Assembly: GCA_900315165.1 (NCBI GenBank)
Contig: OMXZ01000022.1
Span: 1 to 64,000, forward strand
Direction of reading: 5' to 3'
DNA length: 64,000 nucleotides
Origin: an uncultured Actinomycetes bacterium
GTDB lineage: Bacteria; Actinomycetota; Coriobacteriia; Coriobacteriales; Atopobiaceae
Part shown: piece after piece, positions 9,650-18,598 of the stretch
How the letters are laid out: each line of letters opens with the position of its first letter
How positions within the stretch are numbered: the stretch's first letter is position 1
The notes under the pieces: model-generated
What the model saw: only the letters and a program-made list of their open reading frames with translations
Database searches by the model: none
What the model was told of the DNA's origin: nothing
Position numbers and translations under genes: made by a program

Positions 9650-10237
9650 CTATTGCCCTGCTAGGGAGGCCCCATAGGCAAGGGCATGGGTGTTCAATTC
9701 CTGGAAGCGGGCGGGAACCACACGCCGTATCGCCCCAAGCAAATCCTCTTCATCAATCCCCAGCACGCCTGCCCTCGCCGCTGCACCCAGCAAAACGACG
9801 TTGAGGCACTTTGCGGAACCAAGCTCATGCTCAGCCCGCACGGCATCCACCTCGATGAGGTTGGGCACCGCAGCCCGCAGGTAGGCAAGCACCTCGTCCA
9901 CGTGGTAGGCCGGGCCGCCCGTCATGGCGGACACCGGCACCACGGGCGTGATGCTGGTTACCACGGTGCCGCCCTGACGCAGATGAGCGAGGTGCCGCGT
10001 AACCTCCGCTGGCTCGAAGCCGATGACGGCATCCGCGCGTCCACGTCCGATGAGCGGGCACTCGACACCCTCGCCCAGGCGCACGTGGGTGAAGACACTA
10101 CCGCCTCGCTGCGCCATGCCGATGGTCTCCGCAGTCTTTACCTCCATGCCGCATGCCATGGCGGCATCGGAGATGAGCTTGCCTGCGAGAACGCTACCCT
10201 GGCCTCCCACGCCACAGATGATCAGGCTGCTGGTCAT
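9650..10237 (-). CDS. iorB: Indolepyruvate ferredoxin oxidoreductase, beta subunit
   Basis: IorB is the gamma-type (POR/KOR gamma) subunit that pairs with IorA in oxidative decarboxylation of indolepyruvate and phenylpyruvate, with ferredoxin as electron acceptor. The N-terminus MTSSLIICGVGGQGSVLAG has the family GxGGQG motif. I chose the ATG at 10237 because it overlaps the iorA stop as ATGA, although the frame opens further upstream inside iorA. This gives 195 aa, normal for the family. The overlap indicates translational coupling. Confidence 0.92.
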   Translation of the reverse strand: MTSSLIICGVGGQGSVLAGKLISDAAMACGMEVKTAETIGMAQRGGSVFTHVRLGEGVECPLIGRGRADAVIGFEPAEVTRHLAHLRQGGTVVTSITPVVPVSAMTGGPAYHVDEVLAYLRAAVPNLIEVDAVRAEHELGSAKCLNVVLLGAAARAGVLGIDEEDLLGAIRRVVPARFQELNTHALAYGASLAGQ

Positions 10238-12066
10238 ATGATCACTCCCCCAAAGATCGCACCCGCCGGGCACACCTGCTCGCAGAGCGTGCAGCCGGTG
10301 CACTGGGACTGGTCTATCTGCACGCGACCGTCAGTCTGCGGCACGAGTGCGGGGCAGCCCAGCTGTCTATAGCAGGTCCCGCACGCGATGCATTTGTCCG
10401 CGTCCACGTGGCTGCGGTTCTTCGGTTTGACCAGCGCGACGCAGGGCGAGCGGAAGATGATGGCCTTCACCCCGGGTTCGGCATCCACGCGCTTGACTGT
10501 CTCAATCGCGGCGGCCTGATCCAAGGGGTTCACGACCTCGACCGTGGTCAGCCCGATTGCGCGCAAGACCGCCTCCATGCTCACAGCACTGACCACCTCG
10601 CCACGAATGGTGCGGCCGGTACCGGGATGCGGCTGATGGCCGGTCATGGCCGTGGTGGAATTGTCCAGCACCACCAAGGTCATGCGGGCCTGGTTATAGT
10701 AGGCATTCACCACGCCCGTGGTACCGCTGGCAAAGAAGGTCGAGTCGCCGACAAAGGCGAAGGCGTGCGTGTCCGGCTCAATGTGGAAGACGCCCTGTGC
10801 GATGTTGATGCCCGCACCCATGCAGAGGCAGGTGTCGCACATGTCCAGAGGTTGCGCGTTGCCCAGCGTGTAGCAGCCGATATCGCCACAGAAGATGGTC
10901 TTCTTGCCGCGCATGGCGCGCTTCACCGCATAGAAGCTCGCGCGGTGCGGACAACCGGCGCACAGCACCGGCGGACGTACGGGAAGCTGCGGCGCAGACA
11001 CAGGGGTCGTGCCGCCGCCCTGGGTGGCGCCCCTTTCTAGGAACGCATCGAGGACCTCCCCTACATAATCCACGGAGTTCTCGCCTGACGGCTTCACATC
11101 ACCGGTGAGCTTGCCATGAATACGCACGTTCAGGTGATACTTGCCGCACACGCTGATAAGCGCGCGCTCGATGACGGGGTCGAGCTCCTCGACGCACAGG
11201 ACCTCATCCATATCCTGGAGAAACTCCAAGGCAAGCTGTTCCGGGAAGGGGAACGGTGTGCCCACGCGCAAGATCCGGACGTTATCCGCCCCAGTCAGGC
11301 ACTCCTGCACGTAGCTGTAGTTGATGCCATGGGTCGCGATGCCGAGCCTTCGTCCGTCCGAGCGGTTCCCCGTCTCGGGCACCACGAAGTTGCCCTTATA
11401 GGCGGAAAGGCGTCCGGAGAGTTCTGCATTACGCCTCTCAATCTTTGCGTGGTTGACCACGGAGAGCCGGGGAAAGATGACCCAACGACTCGAGTCCTTC
11501 ACGAAGCCCTCGGCCTCATGGAGGGGCCAATCTTCCTCGTCCACAACGTCAAAGGCCTGGTAGGCATGGTCTATGCGCGTGGTCGGCCGCAGGAAGACCG
11601 GCGTGCTCAGCTCCTCAGAGAGCGCAAAAGCGTCCTGCACCATCTGGTAGGCCTCGGGGACAGACGAGGGATCGAAGCAGGGCACCTTCGAGTAAGCCGC
11701 GAAGGTCCGCGTGTCCTGTTCGGTCTGGGACGAGATGGGACCGGGATCATCCGCGACCACGATGACCATGCCGCCCTTGACCCCTATGTACTCCAGGCTC
11801 ATGAGCGGGTCGGACGCGACGTTCAAGCCAACCTGCTTCATGGTCACCAGCGCGCGGGCCCCAGCGTATGCCGCACCCGCGGCCACCTCCAATGCGGCCT
11901 TCTCGTTAACGGACCACTCCACATGCACGCGCTCCGGCGCACGCTTTCCCATGGTCTCGAGAATCTCCGTCGAGGGCGTGCCAGGATAGCCGCAGGCGAT
12001 GTTGACGCCCGCCGCCAGCGCCCCCAAGGCGATGGCCTCGTTGCCCATCAAGAATTCCCTGTGCAT
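10234..12066 (-). CDS. iorA: Indolepyruvate ferredoxin oxidoreductase, alpha subunit
   Basis: IorA, 610 aa, is the TPP- and Fe-S-binding large subunit. The N-terminal pyrimidine-binding region starts MGNEAIALGALAAGVNIACG. The TPP-pyrophosphate region has GDIGCYTLG and VGDSTFFASG. Two ferredoxin motifs close the protein: CIACGTC with a downstream Cys, and CTGCTLCEQVC. It oxidatively decarboxylates aryl pyruvates from aromatic amino acids to aryl-acetyl-CoA, reducing ferredoxin. It leads the iorA-iorB-paaK-crp/fnr unit. The ATG follows GGGGGAGTT. Confidence 0.95.
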   Translation of the reverse strand: MHREFLMGNEAIALGALAAGVNIACGYPGTPSTEILETMGKRAPERVHVEWSVNEKAALEVAAGAAYAGARALVTMKQVGLNVASDPLMSLEYIGVKGGMVIVVADDPGPISSQTEQDTRTFAAYSKVPCFDPSSVPEAYQMVQDAFALSEELSTPVFLRPTTRIDHAYQAFDVVDEEDWPLHEAEGFVKDSSRWVIFPRLSVVNHAKIERRNAELSGRLSAYKGNFVVPETGNRSDGRRLGIATHGINYSYVQECLTGADNVRILRVGTPFPFPEQLALEFLQDMDEVLCVEELDPVIERALISVCGKYHLNVRIHGKLTGDVKPSGENSVDYVGEVLDAFLERGATQGGGTTPVSAPQLPVRPPVLCAGCPHRASFYAVKRAMRGKKTIFCGDIGCYTLGNAQPLDMCDTCLCMGAGINIAQGVFHIEPDTHAFAFVGDSTFFASGTTGVVNAYYNQARMTLVVLDNSTTAMTGHQPHPGTGRTIRGEVVSAVSMEAVLRAIGLTTVEVVNPLDQAAAIETVKRVDAEPGVKAIIFRSPCVALVKPKNRSHVDADKCIACGTCYRQLGCPALVPQTDGRVQIDQSQCTGCTLCEQVCPAGAIFGGVII

Positions 12067-12128
12067 AACTCCCCCTATGCCACAATCACACTTCTTGGCA
12101 TTATCGCAGATTCAGGGAGAGAAAAAGA

Positions 12129-12149
12129 CCCCTGTCGCAAGGGCAGGGG
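12129..12149 (-). terminator. Intrinsic terminator after the zinc-ribbon gene at 12196
   Basis: CCCCTG/CAGGGG stem with a 9-nt loop, followed on the minus strand by TCTTTTTCTC, a good U-run. It separates the folate/zinc-ribbon operon from ior. Confidence 0.85.
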
Positions 12150-12195
12150 GCTTGACGTGCAAACTTTCAAACGGCGAATGCCACCGTCTGTTGCC

Positions 12196-12627
12196 CTATT
12201 GAATGCGGGTACGGCAGTAGGGGCAGACCTTCCAGTCGGCGTTCAGCGGGCGGTGGCAGGTTGGGCAGACGTTGCGGACCTGGGTGTTGCAGATCGGGCA
12301 GACCACGAAGTCGCGGTCGATTGGCGCGCCGCACTTGGGGCAGATACCGTAGTGCGACAGCTGATGCTCACGCAGGGCGATGTCGAGGTCCTGCTCCTCG
12401 CGATCAACCAGGTAGCTGGACGGACGGAGAATCACGTAGGCGAGCAGGCCCACGATGGGGATCACGGAGATGATCGCCCAGAGCCACCAGGGCTCGGCAC
12501 CACGGCGCTGGGCGTCGCGGATGACATAGACGATCGAAAGGATATAGAGCATTACGACGCAGGCCACCATGAGGTAGAGGACCATGCGGACCTCGGGCGT
12601 GATGATCTGATTCAGAAGGTCGGACAT
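12196..12627 (-). CDS. Small membrane protein with double zinc ribbon
   Basis: This 143-aa protein has two predicted membrane segments (about 14-36 and 46-66), the second beginning near PWWLWAIISVIPIVG, a PLDc_N-like hairpin. Its cytosolic tail carries paired CxxC knuckles: CPKCG with CPIC, then CPTCH with CPYC, a double zinc ribbon. Function is unknown. It is the third such protein in a row here (with 13589-14614 and the TPM protein between). It lies 135 bp after the TPM gene, so it may be co-transcribed with it or have its own promoter. Confidence 0.8.
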   Translation of the reverse strand: MSDLLNQIITPEVRMVLYLMVACVVMLYILSIVYVIRDAQRRGAEPWWLWAIISVIPIVGLLAYVILRPSSYLVDREEQDLDIALREHQLSHYGICPKCGAPIDRDFVVCPICNTQVRNVCPTCHRPLNADWKVCPYCRTRIQ

Positions 12628-12762
12628 TCTTTATGGCCTTTCTTCGGCGTTGAGACGCGATACATCATAGCAAATCCCCCTGCTGCGGGCTGCACGAGGC
12701 GAGTGTCATCTGTCAGACAACACAAGCCGCGTATGGGCGCCCTCATCGGGGGACGACCATGA

Positions 12763-13587
12763 TCAGAAGTGGCCGCCTCCTCCTGAGGAGCCGCCACCCC
12801 CTCCGCCTCCTCCGCCTCCGCCTCCGCCACCGGAGGAGGAACTGTGCTCGACCGTATGACGTTCGATGAGGCGGCCGCTCGCATCGGTCGTCTCCGACGT
12901 CATCTTGTAGCTGCGTTTCGTGGTCTCTGCGAAATTGGAAGTCTCCTTTGCCACGCGGAAGGTCACGGACACCGCGATAGCGACGACGAACGCAATGGTC
13001 ACGATCAGCGGCGAGGGCATGTACTTGCCATACATGAGCTTGTAGTCGATCACGTCGAGGGCCTCGCTCACGCCGCCGTACCAGTCCTCGTCGTCGCGGT
13101 GGTTGATGATGGCCTGCACGACATCGTCGTAGGAGCCACCTTCCCTGTCGAAGATCTCGGCCGGCCGCCCGTCCACCGTGAGGTAGATGTAGCGCGTAGT
13201 GAGGTTGAAGTAGACGATGGCCCAGTCGTCCCCGTAGCCGAAGCCGTACTTGCGCTGGAAGGCATCCATCTCGGGGTGCACCTCGGAGTCTGCTACGTCC
13301 TCGTCGGTCGTGTAGAGCACCACATCCGTCTTGGCCCGGTGGGCGATGTCCGCGATCTTGGCCGCGAACTCCTTTTCCTCGGAATCCGTGAAGTAATCAG
13401 CCGTATCGAAGACGCGCTGTGTGGTCGTGGCAGAAGACGTCTCGCCGGCGGTGCTGTTGATGCGGACGAAGGCCATGACCGCCGCAAGGGCGAGGCAGAC
13501 CAGGCCTATCGCGAAATGTTTTATGACGTAGGCCAGGAAACGCTTGTCGACCTCAATCTTTTCGTCCTTCTGCTCTTCCTGCACCAT
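12763..13587 (-). CDS. TPM-domain membrane protein with poly-glycine tail
   Basis: The 274-aa product has an N-terminal membrane helix (about 23-43), an extracytoplasmic TPM/YgcG-type domain (about 60-180, with FDTADYFTDSEEKEF and DWAIVYFNL), and a second membrane helix at about 192-212. A long glycine/serine-rich tail ends SSGGGGHF, typical of TPM proteins. The tail is encoded by an imperfect CCTCCGCCT-type repeat near 12785-12832 that could slip. TPM domains occur in photosystem repair and in poorly understood bacterial membrane proteins. The start follows CGGAGG and lies 1 bp after the upstream stop, so the pair is coupled. Confidence 0.82.
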   Translation of the reverse strand: MVQEEQKDEKIEVDKRFLAYVIKHFAIGLVCLALAAVMAFVRINSTAGETSSATTTQRVFDTADYFTDSEEKEFAAKIADIAHRAKTDVVLYTTDEDVADSEVHPEMDAFQRKYGFGYGDDWAIVYFNLTTRYIYLTVDGRPAEIFDREGGSYDDVVQAIINHRDDEDWYGGVSEALDVIDYKLMYGKYMPSPLIVTIAFVVAIAVSVTFRVAKETSNFAETTKRSYKMTSETTDASGRLIERHTVEHSSSSGGGGGGGGGGGGGGSSGGGGHF

Positions 13588-13588
13588 T

Positions 13589-14614
13589 TCAACCTCCGAT
13601 CATCAGCAGGACGGCGAGGGCGAGGGCGACAATCGAAGCCGCCATAAAGGCAAGCGAGACGGACGCGAGCGCGACCCGGCCGCGGTCGATCGGCGCTTGG
13701 CCGAAGACCTCCTGGGTCTGGGCGTTGAGGTAATAGGCGAGCACCCGGCCGTTGCGCATACGGTAGCTGTACTGGTAGACAGGTAGCAGGTAGGTGCCGC
13801 GCGCTGTGGCGGTAATGTTGCGCTGGTAGTCGTGCTTGAGGGGCTCGTCGTCGGGCGTCACATAGGCGCAGGCGATGCGGCCCGGCGTGTAGAGCGCCTT
13901 CCAGGACTTGTCAAGCGCTTCGGAATCGATCTTCTCATAGTCGCCCTGCGGGTCGGTGTTGGGCAGATGGCACACGCTGCCGGCAAGGTAGGGTTCCGCG
14001 AAATGCATCGCCTCTTCCAGGTCAAAAGGTTCGAGCGCCAGGGAGACCTCGTCGGGCACGCGGTCGGTCGCAAGGATCGTGATGTCGCTATAGGCCACCT
14101 TGGCCGCAAGCGACGCGTCGTAGGTGCTGATGGTCTCGGAGTCGCCGGTGGTCTTGGTGGCCGTGAGCTCGCCCCGGTACCATACGTCGCCCGACGCATC
14201 GTACACGCGGTAGGGGATGAACTCCGTCTGAACCTCCTTGAGGCGGTCCTCGGAGAAAATGTCGGGCACCAGGCAGAGTTTATTGCTGTACTTGCGCATA
14301 AGCAGGTCGAACATCTGACGCTTGGTGAACTTGATGGGCACGATGCCCACGATCCGGGACTGGCCGATGCGGTGGGACATCGTGAGACTATCGCCGCAGT
14401 AAGGGCAGACGTGCGCGATGGTGGTCGGGTCCTCGGGCAGAGGCGCGCCGCAGGAGGGACAAGTCGCAGGGTCGGGCGCATCGGACCCAGTCATCTTGCG
14501 CACGTCGTTCTTGCTCAGCGGCAGCTCGTGGTGGCCGCAGTAGTCGCAGCATAAATGCTGGTTGTCGAAGTCCCATCGCATGGCGGCGCCGCACGACGGG
14601 CATCTGAATTCCAT
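13589..14614 (-). CDS. Zinc-ribbon protein with C-terminal membrane anchor
   Basis: The product has 341 aa. N-terminal zinc knuckles CPSCG, CDYCG, CPSCG and CPYCG occupy about residues 5-75. A long globular region with several aromatic, beta-rich segments follows, and a hydrophobic helix (about 315-338) closes the protein. It matches the general plan of TFIIB-type zinc-ribbon membrane proteins of Gram-positive anaerobes, whose function is unknown. It lies 9 bp after folC and 1 bp before the TPM gene, so it probably travels on the folate operon transcript. Confidence 0.8.
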   Translation of the reverse strand: MEFRCPSCGAAMRWDFDNQHLCCDYCGHHELPLSKNDVRKMTGSDAPDPATCPSCGAPLPEDPTTIAHVCPYCGDSLTMSHRIGQSRIVGIVPIKFTKRQMFDLLMRKYSNKLCLVPDIFSEDRLKEVQTEFIPYRVYDASGDVWYRGELTATKTTGDSETISTYDASLAAKVAYSDITILATDRVPDEVSLALEPFDLEEAMHFAEPYLAGSVCHLPNTDPQGDYEKIDSEALDKSWKALYTPGRIACAYVTPDDEPLKHDYQRNITATARGTYLLPVYQYSYRMRNGRVLAYYLNAQTQEVFGQAPIDRGRVALASVSLAFMAASIVALALAVLLMIGG

Positions 14615-14623
14615 ACGAACCCC

Positions 14624-16042
14624 CTATGCAGTCAAGACCGCCGCGACCTCGCCGGCAGTCGTGATGGAGCCGCAAGCCACAAAGTCCCTCTCGGCGGCGG
14701 TCAAGGCATCGAGCGCCTCGGCAACCGTTGCGTAAACGCCCACCGGCTTTTTCCCCTCTGCCTCGAAAAGCTGGGCGAGTTCACCAGCCTCCAGGGCACG
14801 GGGCGAGGTAGTCTGCGTGCACACTACCTCGGGAAACTCCGCGGCGAGAAGGCGGACCATGCTCACCGCATCCTTATCGGCAAGGATGGCGCAGAGCAGC
14901 GTCGGGCGGGTCTCCACGTCGGGATGAACCTGCCGGACTGCCGAAAGGAAGGTCTCGACCGACTGCGGGTTGTGACAGGCGTCGATCAGGACCAGCGGGT
15001 CGGCGCGGCGCACGTCGAAGCGGCCCGGTGTGGGGCAGGCGACCACGGAGTCATAAAGCTTGTCGTGATCAAGCTCGCGGCCGAGAAAATCCTCCGCAAG
15101 GCAGACGGCGCAGGCGATGTTGGCCGCCTGGTAGCTGGGCTTGAGGGCCGAGACTTCGCAGTACGTTGCGCGGGGCGTCGTCACATCGAGCACGAGCGCG
15201 CCACCCAAACGGCCTGGGAAGCGTGTGATTGTATAGCTCGCGTGCGGCAGACCCGCATGCTCCCGCGGGGTACCGGGATGCATCTCCCCCTCCGCGTCCG
15301 AGAGGCGTTCGGGTCGCAGCAGGGTCGGCGTGACACCCTGCTCCTCGCACTGCTTGAGGAAGACGTTTTCCATCGTGTCGGGCGTCGCGGTACCCACGCC
15401 GAGCACGCAGGTGCGGCCGAATTTGATGACGGCGGCTTTCTCCCCCGCGATCTCCTCGAGCGTGTTGCCGAGGATGCGCATGTGGTCGAGGCCTATGCCC
15501 GTCACAGCAACGGAGCGGATGGACTTTGCCGCCGAGGTGGCATCCCAGCGTCCGCCCATGCCGACCTCGAGCACCGCGACGTCCACGTTCGCCTCGGCGA
15601 AGACGACAAGCGCCGCGACCGTGAGCAGGTCGAACTCCGTGATGTCATAGGGGCGATCGCCCGCGGCTGACCGACGCGCATTCACGCGCTCCCCTGCCGT
15701 CTGGGCGGCGGCAATGCCGTGGGCGAAGGCTTCCTTGGCAACCGGTGCGCCATCGACCTCCATACGCTCGTTGTAGTCGATAAGCTCGGGAGAAGTGTAA
15801 AGAGCGGCCTTCTTTCCCTCGCCGCGCAGGATGGCCGCCGTGTAGCGGGCGGTCGAGGTCTTGCCGTTGGTCCCGGCGACCTGGACGCTGTCGTAGGCAA
15901 GGTCGGGATCGCCCAGCTCCGTCAGCATGTCCTCCACGCTCTCGAGCATGGGGCAGATGCCGAAATGCAGCGCGGCATGGAGCTGGTCCATCGCACGGGC
16001 GTAGTCCCAGGCGGGAACCTCAAACGGAACTCGGTAGGTCAT
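14624..16042 (-). CDS. folC: Folylpolyglutamate synthase / dihydrofolate synthase
   Basis: This Mur-ligase-fold enzyme adds glutamate to folates. The ATP-binding loop is visible as GTNGKTSTA near residue 58, and the C-terminal glutamate-binding half includes LIDACHNPQSVE. The length (472 aa) is somewhat above typical. It follows folE by 15 bp in the fchA-folD-folE-folC run. The start follows AGGAAGTAGAAC. Confidence 0.93.
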   Translation of the reverse strand: MTYRVPFEVPAWDYARAMDQLHAALHFGICPMLESVEDMLTELGDPDLAYDSVQVAGTNGKTSTARYTAAILRGEGKKAALYTSPELIDYNERMEVDGAPVAKEAFAHGIAAAQTAGERVNARRSAAGDRPYDITEFDLLTVAALVVFAEANVDVAVLEVGMGGRWDATSAAKSIRSVAVTGIGLDHMRILGNTLEEIAGEKAAVIKFGRTCVLGVGTATPDTMENVFLKQCEEQGVTPTLLRPERLSDAEGEMHPGTPREHAGLPHASYTITRFPGRLGGALVLDVTTPRATYCEVSALKPSYQAANIACAVCLAEDFLGRELDHDKLYDSVVACPTPGRFDVRRADPLVLIDACHNPQSVETFLSAVRQVHPDVETRPTLLCAILADKDAVSMVRLLAAEFPEVVCTQTTSPRALEAGELAQLFEAEGKKPVGVYATVAEALDALTAAERDFVACGSITTAGEVAAVLTA

Positions 16043-16057
16043 GTTCTACTTCCTGTG

Positions 16058-16648
16058 CTAATCGCTGACGCCGAGGAGACGCAGGGCCTCCGTACGGGTC
16101 TTCTCATCGTTCTTGAAACAGCCGCGGACCGCGGAGGTCACCGTCTGGGAACCGGCGGCGCGGATGCCGCGCATCGTCATGCAGGTGTGCTCGGCCTCGA
16201 TCACGACCATCACGCCGAGCGGGTCGAGCTCGCGCACGAAGGCGTCGGCCACCTGCTGAGTGAGCCGCTCTTGGACCTGCGGACGCGCCGCATAGCCCGA
16301 CACGCAGCGGGCGATCTTGGAAAGGCCCGTGATACGGCCCTTGCGCGGGATGTAGGCCACATGGGCCTTGCCGACAAAGGGCAGCAGATGGTGTTCGCAC
16401 ATGGAGTGGAAGGGGATGTCGCGGACGATGACCATCTCCTCGTTTTGGCCCTCGTGGAACTGCTTGCGCAGGACCGCACCAGGGTCCTCATGCAGGCCGC
16501 CGAAGAGCTCCTCGCAGGCGCGCGCCACGCGGTCAGGCGTGTCGAGCAAGCCCTCGCGGTCAGGGTCCTCGCCGATACCGATCAGAAACTCACGGACGGC
16601 TGCTTCGATGCGTGCCTTGTCGATACCGCGCTCACTCACTTCATTCAT
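16058..16648 (-). CDS. folE: GTP cyclohydrolase I
   Basis: FolE makes 7,8-dihydroneopterin triphosphate from GTP, the first step of folate synthesis. The zinc-site cysteine and histidines are visible in [10 protein letters not shown], and a second ligand Cys in HTCM. Length, 196 aa, is normal for the type IA enzyme. Its start overlaps the folD stop by 8 bp. Confidence 0.95.
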   Translation of the reverse strand: MNEVSERGIDKARIEAAVREFLIGIGEDPDREGLLDTPDRVARACEELFGGLHEDPGAVLRKQFHEGQNEEMVIVRDIPFHSMCEHHLLPFVGKAHVAYIPRKGRITGLSKIARCVSGYAARPQVQERLTQQVADAFVRELDPLGVMVVIEAEHTCMTMRGIRAAGSQTVTSAVRGCFKNDEKTRTEALRLLGVSD

Positions 16649-17498
16649 GCAGGACCTTCTCTGCTGCCTCGATCACGTGCTTTGCCAGCACGGCCGTCGT
16701 GACCGAGCCGACTCCGCCCGGAACGGGCGTGATGGCCGCCACGACGGGCTCGACCTCATCATACGCGACATCGCCCACAAGCTTGCCCGCGGTCTCGTCC
16801 CAATTGATGCCCACGTCCACGACAATCTGACCCGCACGGACGGCATCGGCGCGCAGCGTCCCGGGATGGCCCGCCGCCACGACAATGATGTCGGCCTGTC
16901 GGCAGCGCTCGGCAAGGTCGCGTGTCTTGGTATGGCACATGGTGACAGTCGCGTTTCTGGCCTGCAGCATCATCGAGACCGGCTTGCCGATCACGAGCGA
17001 GCGGCCGACGACCGTGACGTCGGCACCGCACAGGTTATAGCCATAGTGATCGAGCAGACAGACGACCGCCTCGGCCGTGCAGGGGGCATAGCCCACAGGC
17101 CGGTTGGCAAAGACGCCGTAGAGCGAGCCGGCGGTGATGCCGTCCATGTCTTTTGCCGGGTCAAGAGCCGCGCAGGCATCCGCCTCGTCAAGCGTGGCGG
17201 GCAGGGGGCGGAACATCAGGCACCCATGGATGGAATCGTCGTGATTGACTTCATCGATTGCCGTCATGAGTTCGTCTTGCGAGCAATTGTCCGGCAGGAC
17301 GAACTGCCGCACCGCGAAGCCGACTTTGTCGGCGCGTTTGAGCGCGGCACGTTCATAGGAGAGGTCGTCGGGCCGCTCTCCGACGCGTACGATGGCAAGC
17401 GTCGGCGTCACGCCCCGTGCGGACAGAGCCGCGGCACGACCCGCCAGCTCATCAGTCAGCGCCGCAGCAACTGGCGCGCCTTTGAGTATCTCAGCCAT
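16641..17498 (-). CDS. folD: FolD-type methylenetetrahydrofolate dehydrogenase lacking cyclohydrolase residues
   Basis: The 285-aa protein has the FolD fold: an N-terminal folate domain and a Rossmann NADP domain with [16 protein letters not shown] and [11 protein letters not shown]. In the catalytic segment, [15 protein letters not shown] aligns without gaps to the usual YVRSKxKACEEVG. The catalytic lysine four residues after Y48 is Ala52. The usual VQLPLP is MFRPLP, so the catalytic Gln is Phe96. The Asp in DPAKDMDG is kept. Loss of Lys and Gln is expected to remove cyclohydrolase but not dehydrogenase activity. FchA, encoded 12 bp upstream, would supply it. folD overlaps folE. Confidence 0.92.
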   Translation of the reverse strand: MAEILKGAPVAAALTDELAGRAAALSARGVTPTLAIVRVGERPDDLSYERAALKRADKVGFAVRQFVLPDNCSQDELMTAIDEVNHDDSIHGCLMFRPLPATLDEADACAALDPAKDMDGITAGSLYGVFANRPVGYAPCTAEAVVCLLDHYGYNLCGADVTVVGRSLVIGKPVSMMLQARNATVTMCHTKTRDLAERCRQADIIVVAAGHPGTLRADAVRAGQIVVDVGINWDETAGKLVGDVAYDEVEPVVAAITPVPGGVGSVTTAVLAKHVIEAAEKVLHE

Positions 17499-17510
17499 GG
17501 CACCCTCGAA

Positions 17511-18146
17511 TCACAAGCTGTCGGAGAATTTCTTCGCGATGCGATTCGCGACCGCCTCGCCACGCGGGACGTAGGTATCGAGTGCGGCAAGTGCGGTGTT
17601 GTCTGCATCAAGCGCCCATAGTGCGTCGCCATCCCGATAGGGCTTGGTATTCACAAAGACATTGAGCGCGGCGCTCTTGAGCGCGGCGACCGCGAGGTAG
17701 GCGGCGCATCCGACGTCAGACAGCAGCATGCGGGAGCCCTTCTCCTCCAGCTGCTCGAGAAGCGCGATCACGTTGCAGATGCGGAACATCATCTCACGCG
17801 GGGCGCGCGCGGCATCAGCAGTCGCTCCCTCGATGATATCGGCGCGGTTCAGGTCTTCTTTGGGAATCTTATAGGCCTCGGCCAGCGGCTCGAATGCCTT
17901 GGCATCCTCGTCGATGAGCTGGAGAAGCTGTACGCGTTCGATGTCGGCTTGCGTCAAGAGCCGCTTAACGTCGTCCTCGACGTCCGCATATTTCTTATTA
18001 CCGACGGTATAGTTGGCGACCATCGAGCAGAGGGCAGCTGCGAGCGCCCCGGTCAAGGCAGCAGCTCCACCGCCGCCCGGCACCGGCTGCTTGGCGGCCA
18101 GCGCCTCAGCTAAGTCCGCGCAGCTCATCTCGGTATAGCTTTCCAT
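17511..18146 (-). CDS. fchA: Methenyltetrahydrofolate cyclohydrolase / cyclodeaminase family
   Basis: FchA-type proteins hydrolyse 5,10-methenyl-THF to 10-formyl-THF (or deaminate formimino-THF). The signature PVPGGGGAAALTGALAAAL follows shortly after the start, and the whole 211 aa is the usual all-helical domain. The frame is open further upstream, but the ATG at 18146 is 6-7 nt after GGGGAGG and begins MESYTEMSC, as in homologues. It heads the fchA-folD-folE-folC unit, downstream of a 450-bp region holding paired operator-like repeats. Confidence 0.92.
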   Translation of the reverse strand: MESYTEMSCADLAEALAAKQPVPGGGGAAALTGALAAALCSMVANYTVGNKKYADVEDDVKRLLTQADIERVQLLQLIDEDAKAFEPLAEAYKIPKEDLNRADIIEGATADAARAPREMMFRICNVIALLEQLEEKGSRMLLSDVGCAAYLAVAALKSAALNVFVNTKPYRDGDALWALDADNTALAALDTYVPRGEAVANRIAKKFSDSL

Positions 18147-18353
18147 AGCGAGCCTCCCCACCATCACGTAAACCGAAGCGGTTATCGAGCAACAATCTCC
18201 CACGATTGGCGCCATCGCAGTGTAGTCTAACCTCGGGCTGTTACAAAACGGTGCTATCTTGCAGTCACTCGCAGCGATATTGCACCGTCCGCAAACTGTT
18301 CGCCGCATCGCCGAAGCCTTCACATGGACCGCAAGGACCCCTCTTCGAGGATA

Positions 18354-18369
18354 TGACCCTTTTGAGTCA
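18354..18369. promoter_or_regulatory. Operator-like repeat, copy 1 (upstream of fchA)
   Basis: TGACCCTTTTGAGTCA is an imperfect dyad. Read on the minus strand it is TGACTCAAAAGGGTCA, which matches the copy at 18531-18546 in 15 of 16 bases but in the opposite orientation. Both lie in the 452-bp gap between fhs and fchA, otherwise without a gene. Confidence 0.55.
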
Positions 18370-18406
18370 TTTTCACGGCGACAGGGCGCTACAAATCTGC
18401 AGGTAG

Positions 18407-18443
18407 AAGAGCCGCTGTCTCAACTCGGGAAAACACGGCTCTT
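18407..18443. terminator. Hairpin between fhs and fchA
   Basis: AAGAGCCG (18407-18414) pairs perfectly with CGGCTCTT (18436-18443) around a 21-nt loop. It lies about 155 nt past the fhs stop. U-runs are weak on both strands, so it may be a terminator for fhs or a leader structure for fchA. Confidence 0.4.
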
Positions 18444-18530
18444 TCTAGGTAATTGCATTTCATATATCCGCTGGTAGACGCGGTGCAATGTGCCGGGAAC
18501 TACCCCAAATATCGTCGTACATCAGTCAGT

Positions 18531-18546
18531 TGACTCAGAAGGGTCA
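18531..18546. promoter_or_regulatory. Operator-like repeat, copy 2
   Basis: TGACTCAGAAGGGTCA; with flanking bases it becomes TTGAC-N8-GTCAA. It is the inverted partner of 18354-18369, with centres 177 bp apart. Confidence 0.55.
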
Positions 18547-18598
18547 AATCTTCGAATGGGAGTCCGTGCGAAACGCTCTTCCCCGCCTGGAGCACCGG

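Noticed and set aside
12785-12832. Tandem repeat as a separate genetic element
   Set aside because: It is the codon repeat for the glycine tail of the TPM protein.
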